A stretch of 64,000 nt of DNA from Septoria linicola (Eukaryota > Ascomycota > Dothideomycetes > Mycosphaerellales > Mycosphaerellaceae), in assembly GCA_024114885.1 (NCBI GenBank), contig CP099418.1, positions 5,642,001 through 5,706,000 of the forward strand, in the 5' to 3' direction. A program made the translations under genes and the position numbers. Below are positions 58,999 through 64,000 of the stretch, piece by piece. Numbering within the stretch: the stretch's first letter is position 1; every line of letters begins with the position of its first letter. The notes under the pieces were generated by a model, which was not told the origin of the DNA, did no database searches, and saw only the letters and a program-made list of their open reading frames with translations.

Positions 58999-61912
58999 AC
59001 GGAACGTTCTACTAGCTAACCTCCCTAAGTAGAGTTTTTACCTCTAACTACTAAACCTTGTACGGAAAGGGTAGTAGAAGCTTGAAAAGCTTGTAATCCC
59101 TCCCCCTACTCCTCGCTACTATAAGATCTAGAGTCCTCGACAGTATACCTTATATCCTTTAGCTAGTAATTACTAAAAGTTAGAGTTTAGATACTAACTT
59201 CTATCGAATCTTGACGCGATATACGTGTTAGAGCCCCTACTACACTCGTACTATCGACTAGAGCTAGTTCCTCGGCACTCTAGCTTTTCCTAGGACCTGT
59301 TCTATAGTTCGTATATTACTATAGCTATTAAAGCTAGTAAATATAACAATACGGCCGTCTAGAGTACTAATTAAGCCTTCTTACGAGCTATTATCGTAGT
59401 TCTTAGAAGCTAGGCGTACCTGCCGCGCCTACGGTCGGCTAAGTAAGATCGGGCTGTTTACCGGTAAGACTAGAAATAGTATCGTAACTCTTACGCTAAA
59501 GGTATCGATTAGTACCTCCGGGTAGTACCTAATAAAAGTAACCTTGCCTCCGACTCCTCCTATAGTAATATTACTAAGAGAGGTTATACCGACTTGAAGC
59601 TTTCGAACGTGTTCGATCGGTATAATTATTAACTTAGTCTCCTCGTCGATTAAAGACTTATAAGCTATTATTCGAGGGCCGTACTTCGTAGGTACGTAGA
59701 TACTTAGAACAATCTAATAGATATTATCAAATAATAGAAGGATGTTATTAGTCCGCTTATAAAGCTTAGAAGTAGGCCTAGGCTTAACTATATTAATCGC
59801 TATAGTAGTAACCTAGAAGGCCTTAATATTAGTCGCTAAAATAGCTTTCGTTAGCTCCTCTTCTACCTACTCGCTAAAGGCTTTAGATAGTAAGGAATGT
59901 GCGCTAATCTTAGCTCCGCTACCTCTATTCGTACGCTTCTTTATATAGAGCTTGTTAAGCTTCTTACGTAGATCCGTGTCGTTTAGAATACGACTCTATA
60001 AGGAATACGACGCTCGCTCGCTATAGAGAATAATCTCTACTAAGCTTAACTAGACCTTAGATTCGAGTATCTTGTCTATCTAGAAGACGTTAGCGTTATT
60101 ATTAGCGTACGTAGCTCGGAGGTAGTTGTCCGTACGCTTGGTCTTTAGAGGCTCCTTAGCCTTCTTTCGCTTTTAAGTATACGTAGGAGCGACTAGAACT
60201 AGTAGACCGTTTAGGTAGTCGTATATCTACTTATCCTCGATCTTATCGTTATTACGTCTCTAAGTTTGAGAATCCTCTAACTCTCCTATATCCGTAAGGT
60301 AAGGAGCCGGCTAGTTTTTATCTTTAACCTCTTTAATACGAGGGTAACGATAAGCGCGGGTTCTTGTAGCTATAGCCTAGGTCGTAATCCGCTTCTATAC
60401 TCCTATTAGCTGTCTTCCGACTAGACGAGAAAAGTTTAGGTTCCGCTTTATCTTTACGCTATCTCTGGCTACGTAGGCGCCGATTAGATCGTCCTAATCC
60501 TCCTATATAATAGAAGCGACTTGACCGATATTAATAGGACCGTTAATACTAGCTACCTTGTTCGCTATCCTCTACTAGCTCGCTCCTAGCGTTAATAAAC
60601 GATCTACATTTTCAAGATCGATCTTCCTGTAGCGCTACTCTAATACTCCTATTAATACGAATAGCTTTAGTAGTTCCTTGTCCTAGTAGTACTATATCTT
60701 TTCTATACCTAAGCGAGGTATTCCGTAGTATATAATACCGGTCTTTAGATCTCTATACATTAAGCCCTTAGTCTCGAACTACTATAGGTACTCGTAGTTT
60801 GCGGCTATATAGCCTTCGAGCCTATATATCTAATAACCTGAAATCTTTAGAGCGATCGCTATATAGGCCTTAATTATTAACCTGTTATCTATCGTAGCTA
60901 AATTAATCGAAATCTCCTAGCTATAAGTAGGCCTTAGAATATATAGATAGTCGTGATCGTGAGACTTCGCCTACTATCCTATCGACGAGCGTAGTAGCTA
61001 CGGGCCTCCTTCTTCGAGCCGACGAATCGTAGTAATTACGAGGTCTTATATACTAGCGGTAATATTATCGACGCTTGCTAGTTTACGGCCTTTATAGACT
61101 ACCGTTTCTCTAGCCTTGAACTTAGAGTTTAGTCTTAGAGCGGACTTCTTTACTACTTCGTATAACTACTAGACGTCTCTACCGCCTTCGTTATATACTT
61201 CTGTTTTAAAGTCCTTATTACTATTAATCTAACGCTAGGCTGTCTTTAAGAGCTTACTATAATCTAAGTCCTTGTTATTAAGATCTAACCTAAGATAGGC
61301 CTAGAGCCTCTTACCGAAACGAAATAGAAGGCCTCGTATAAATAGAAGAGTATAAGAACGCTCGTCTATATACGAAGTAGGCATAGTATTAGAGTAGAGC
61401 ATAAACTACCTCAAGTACTCTAAGAGATTATTATCCTCGCTATAGTTAACCTTATAAAGGTTTTCTATATAGTAGCGGTTTCCGAGTATATATATATTAT
61501 CGTACTTTTAGTATTCCTTAATAATCGACTCTTTAAACTTAGCGTAGTCTCGGTCGTGGAAACTATTAAGGCGCTAGTATCGTCCACGTTAGACAACCGT
61601 AACCTAAGTAAGTAACTTCTCGTAAAGCTGTTTATTATTATTAATAAGTGGAATAGAGTAGTTACTATATAGCGCTTTAAAACGCTTAATGTACTCGGTT
61701 ACGTTCTTCTCGTTAAAGAAGGGATTCTAGTCCGAGCTAGGTAGTAGTAGAACCTAAGCGACAATTACCTTCTAGCTTTAGGTTACTTAGATAGTCTCTA
61801 TAAGCAGCTAGAACTACGCTATAGATAGTCTACCTTCTAAGTTCGGTCCTTAAAAGGGATCGGTATTAGAGTTAAGGTTAGTACCTCCTTAGTCCTCTAC
61901 TTCTATAGATAT
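58999..61912 (-). pseudogene. gag: Gag-type ORF1 of gypsy element A2, RIP-inactivated
   Basis: Counterpart of 3384-6297. The start codon is ATA on the minus strand (61910-61912), while A1 keeps ATG. The capsid-like region at about 61300-61750 includes EYIKRFKALYSNYSIPL, RGRYQRLNSFHDRDYAKF and LLEYLRQFML. The C-terminal portion is S/Q/R-rich (ELVEDSEQGSQYQRS near 60540). The lower-coordinate third, down to the motif, is uncertain in content. Confidence 0.65.
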
Positions 61913-62850
61913 ATCGTTGTCTAGTAGAGGGAATAAAGTAAAAGTAGGTAGTAGCTTTACTAGGGATCTTCGAATTTGCTTATTAAGTAGGTTAGATAAG
62001 CTACTATCTAGTGTTTTAGGCCGGGTAATAGAGGCTAATTCACTTATAGAGCTTATTCGAAGGTATTCTAAGAGTGTATTATACTCTCCTTAATTAGGTT
62101 TTTAAATAAAATATAGTTATCGTTTAAAACGATAACTAAAAAACAAGGGTCTAAAATTTTCTTAGCCGTCGGAAGGTAAACGTTAAACTTTTCTTTATAA
62201 TACTAGAGCTACATTAATTGTGCCTAATAAGTAAGGTATGTCGTATCGTATAGTTCGACCGTTTATAGCTAGGCGCGTCCGTCTCGCTTATTCGAGTAAT
62301 TCGCTATATAACTATAGTAGTATAATATTACGTTAGCCTATACTATATACCGGGTCCGGGGCCTTGGACGTGATTAGTGTCCTTAGCTAAACGATTAGCG
62401 TCTAACGCCGTGCTAGGGCTTATTCTAAGCGATCTATGTACTAGGGGATACGAGATTGCCTAGACGGGTCTAGCCTATCCTATAGCCTCTACGCTATCCG
62501 AACGAGAGCGTTTTCACGCTAAACCGGGGTCTAATCGAAGACTATTATAGGCATAAAGACCCCGAGTAAATCTCCGATATAGTAAGTCGCCTTACTATCT
62601 ATATAGTAATTACTAAATAGATCCGTGCTAAGAGGTACTAGAGGTTTGTAACTTTTCCGAGTTAGAGCGATATCTATATTCTAGGGGCTTCTATATTACT
62701 ATAGCCTTTTAAGTCGCCTCTTACGTAGGCTCCTTTAGGCCTCTTATTAATGTTCATAGTACGTTAGTTCTCGCTTTAAGGCTACTATCTACCCTCTACG
62801 CTTCTAGTCCTAGTATAAGAGAGAAGAGATAGCTCTACCTTCGGCTCTAT
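61913..62850 (-). other. 5' leader of element A2
   Basis: About 940 bp with the palindromic motif at 62115-62137 (perfect 8-bp arms) and, next to the LTR, the GAGCCGAAGGTAGAGCTA primer-binding-site candidate. It matches the A1 leader. No gene is seen. Confidence 0.6.
62115..62137. repeat. Palindromic ORF-boundary motif of element A2 (leader)
   Basis: AGTTATCG, TTTAAAA, CGATAACT: the least damaged copy, perfectly palindromic in its 8-bp arms. Confidence 0.8.
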
Positions 62851-63129
62851 TAATAGATAATAACTACCCTAATACTAACCTCCTAGGCAGGTATAAGAGC
62901 GGTCGCTATAGAACAAGACCTATTCGGAGAGTAATAGTCTTGTAATACGTGTGTTAACCGGTAGTAACGAGCTCAAACTAGTAGTCCTAAGACTAAGAGC
63001 CTATACTAGGACTATAGGATATTAAATTAATTAAGTAGAGTAAACATTGCTATCTTAGAAACGAGCTACTACCTTGCTTTTATACTAAAACTACTAAGCA
63101 CGGCATGTAGGTAGGCCTTTGCCTTACTA
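62851..63129 (-). repeat. 5' LTR of element A2
   Basis: 279 bp, followed at 63130-63133 by gtat, the right target duplication, and then by A' ORF3 sequence that continues the left flank. Confidence 0.92.
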
Positions 63130-63339
63130 GTATCTTTTTATTATATAAGACTTAGTTAAGAAAAAGAAATTTCTACTTATACCTAAACTCTATATATAGC
63201 TACTACTAAATTAAGTTTCTCTTCTTACTAAGTCTTAGCCTTCTTAGTATATTTTCTTTATATTATCGCGTTTTATACTCTATATATTAAGGTATTTTAG
63301 TAAAATCTTAGTTAAGAGGCGTTTAAAGAAGTTAAATTA
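63130..63339 (-). pseudogene. A' ORF3 fragment, second copy, right of A2
   Basis: Equivalent to 20885-21094. It completes the fragment begun at 49442. Confidence 0.85.
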
Positions 63340-63615
63340 AATAGAGTAGAAGAAAGTAATATTTAATTAGTAAGAGTACGTTATTTAGGCGTAAGTATAG
63401 TAGCGTCTTATACGAGACGATTAAAGAAGTCGTAGTTAACTAGAAGTACTATATCGTATAAGAACGTAATAGAATATTAATAATATTATATTTATTTAGA
63501 GTTATAGTTATAAGGTCGATATTATAAGATTTTAATATAGAGCTAGAATTTAGAGTCTAAAGCCTAAGGTACTAACGACCTCTCTATTCTCTAGAGAAAC
63601 TCGCTATATATCTAC
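63340..63615. repeat. Inverted copy of the hAT segment upstream of the H3-like gene (second copy)
   Basis: Equivalent to 21095-21370 and matches 47943-48223 in inverted orientation. Confidence 0.75.
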
Positions 63616-63656
63616 TCTAGAGGATATCTTTAGGTTTAGGCTTAGATATTCCTACG

Positions 63657-64000
63657 TACTTCTTATTAAGAAATATATATCTCTATACTCTACGTAAATA
63701 GAGCTCTTAAACATACTCTTCTATTTATCTCTACGACGTAGTATTATTATATAACTACGTCGCGTAGTCGGTAGCTTTTAGCGTCGTAATTAGGTCTAAG
63801 TATAATAAAGAGTCGATTACGCTCTAGAATAATATAGTAACGTCGTATACTAGATACTTTTTATTAAGAAATATATATCTCTATACTCTACGTATATAGA
63901 GCTCTTAAACGTACTCCTCTATTTGTCTCTACGACGTAGTATTATTATATAACTACGTTACGTAGTCGGTAGCTTTTAGCGTTATAATTAGGTCTAAGTA
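63657..64000. repeat. 198-bp tandem repeat, second array (cut by window end)
   Basis: Units start at 63657 and 63855, with the same 198-bp period and sequence as 21412-21966. The 18-bp minisatellite should follow outside the window. Confidence 0.9.

Larger units (their letters stand above)
49897..63129 (-). mobile_element. Complete Ty3/gypsy LTR retrotransposon A2 (13.2 kb)
   Basis: LTRs of 279 bp lie at 62851-63129 (5') and 49897-50175 (3'), with a 4-bp (gtat) or 5-bp (agtat) target duplication. Minus-strand order: 5' LTR, leader, gag, pol, then an opposite-strand ORF and a 52-bp minisatellite, ORF3, 3' LTR. At 13.2 kb it is unusually large. Palindromic 23-bp motifs sit in the leader and at the gag/pol, pol/ORF3 and ORF3/LTR boundaries. 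It inserted into an old, heavily RIPed copy of its own ORF3 (A'). It keeps more CG and fewer RIP changes than A', in line with later arrival. Confidence 0.93.

Overview
The window is heterochromatin-like repeat DNA from a filamentous ascomycete that has undergone repeat-induced point mutation (RIP). CA and TG dinucleotides are almost absent on both strands and TA is greatly over-represented. Nearly every coding frame is broken by TAA/TAG triplets standing where CAA, CAG, TGG, CGA or CGG would be expected. No intact protein gene is left. What remains are relics of nested transposons whose families can still be read by allowing RIP-compatible stops.

Layout. (1) 1-7516: element A1, a minus-strand Ty3/gypsy retrotransposon cut by the window start. 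(2) 7517-20425: the right part of a hAT DNA transposon, interrupted by a complete 11,266-bp gypsy element, B1 (7607-18872). (3) 20434-22610: a piece of an older A-type element (A'), an inverted-copy segment, three 198-bp tandem repeats and an 18-bp minisatellite. (4) 22611-28907: a Ty1/copia element. (5) 28908-29925: another piece of A'. (6) 29934-49433: a complete hAT copy with 16-bp terminal inverted repeats and an 8-bp target duplication, carrying B2 (36615-47880) at the same position as B1. (7) 49442-63339: A' again, split by a complete 13.2-kb A element, A2 (49897-63129). (8) 63340-64000: the inverted-copy segment and 198-bp repeats again.

The hAT+B+A' block occurs twice at a constant offset of 29,008 bp, so the locus holds a large direct tandem duplication. 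At the junction lies a Copia element whose two LTRs have unrelated flanks and no target duplication, as expected if two Copia copies recombined. A1 and A2 occupy different sites in the two copies, so they inserted after the duplication.

The most striking content is cargo. The right arm of the hAT element carries a RIP-damaged, full-length histone H3-like gene (19369-19979 and 48377-48987). It shows a start, two roughly 50-bp spliceosomal introns, the N-terminal tail and the complete histone fold. Both gypsy families (A and B) also carry a large third ORF after pol. The B version resembles a fungal 2-oxoglutarate/Fe(II) dioxygenase-like family (a GFxHIDL motif followed by NCT-x-L), and the A version appears related. 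Element A further has a palindromic 23-bp motif at its ORF boundaries, an opposite-strand ORF, and a 52-bp minisatellite between ORF3 and pol.

Reading-frame calls here are reconstructions through RIP stops. Where no family motif is visible, several frames look equally open and the function is left open.
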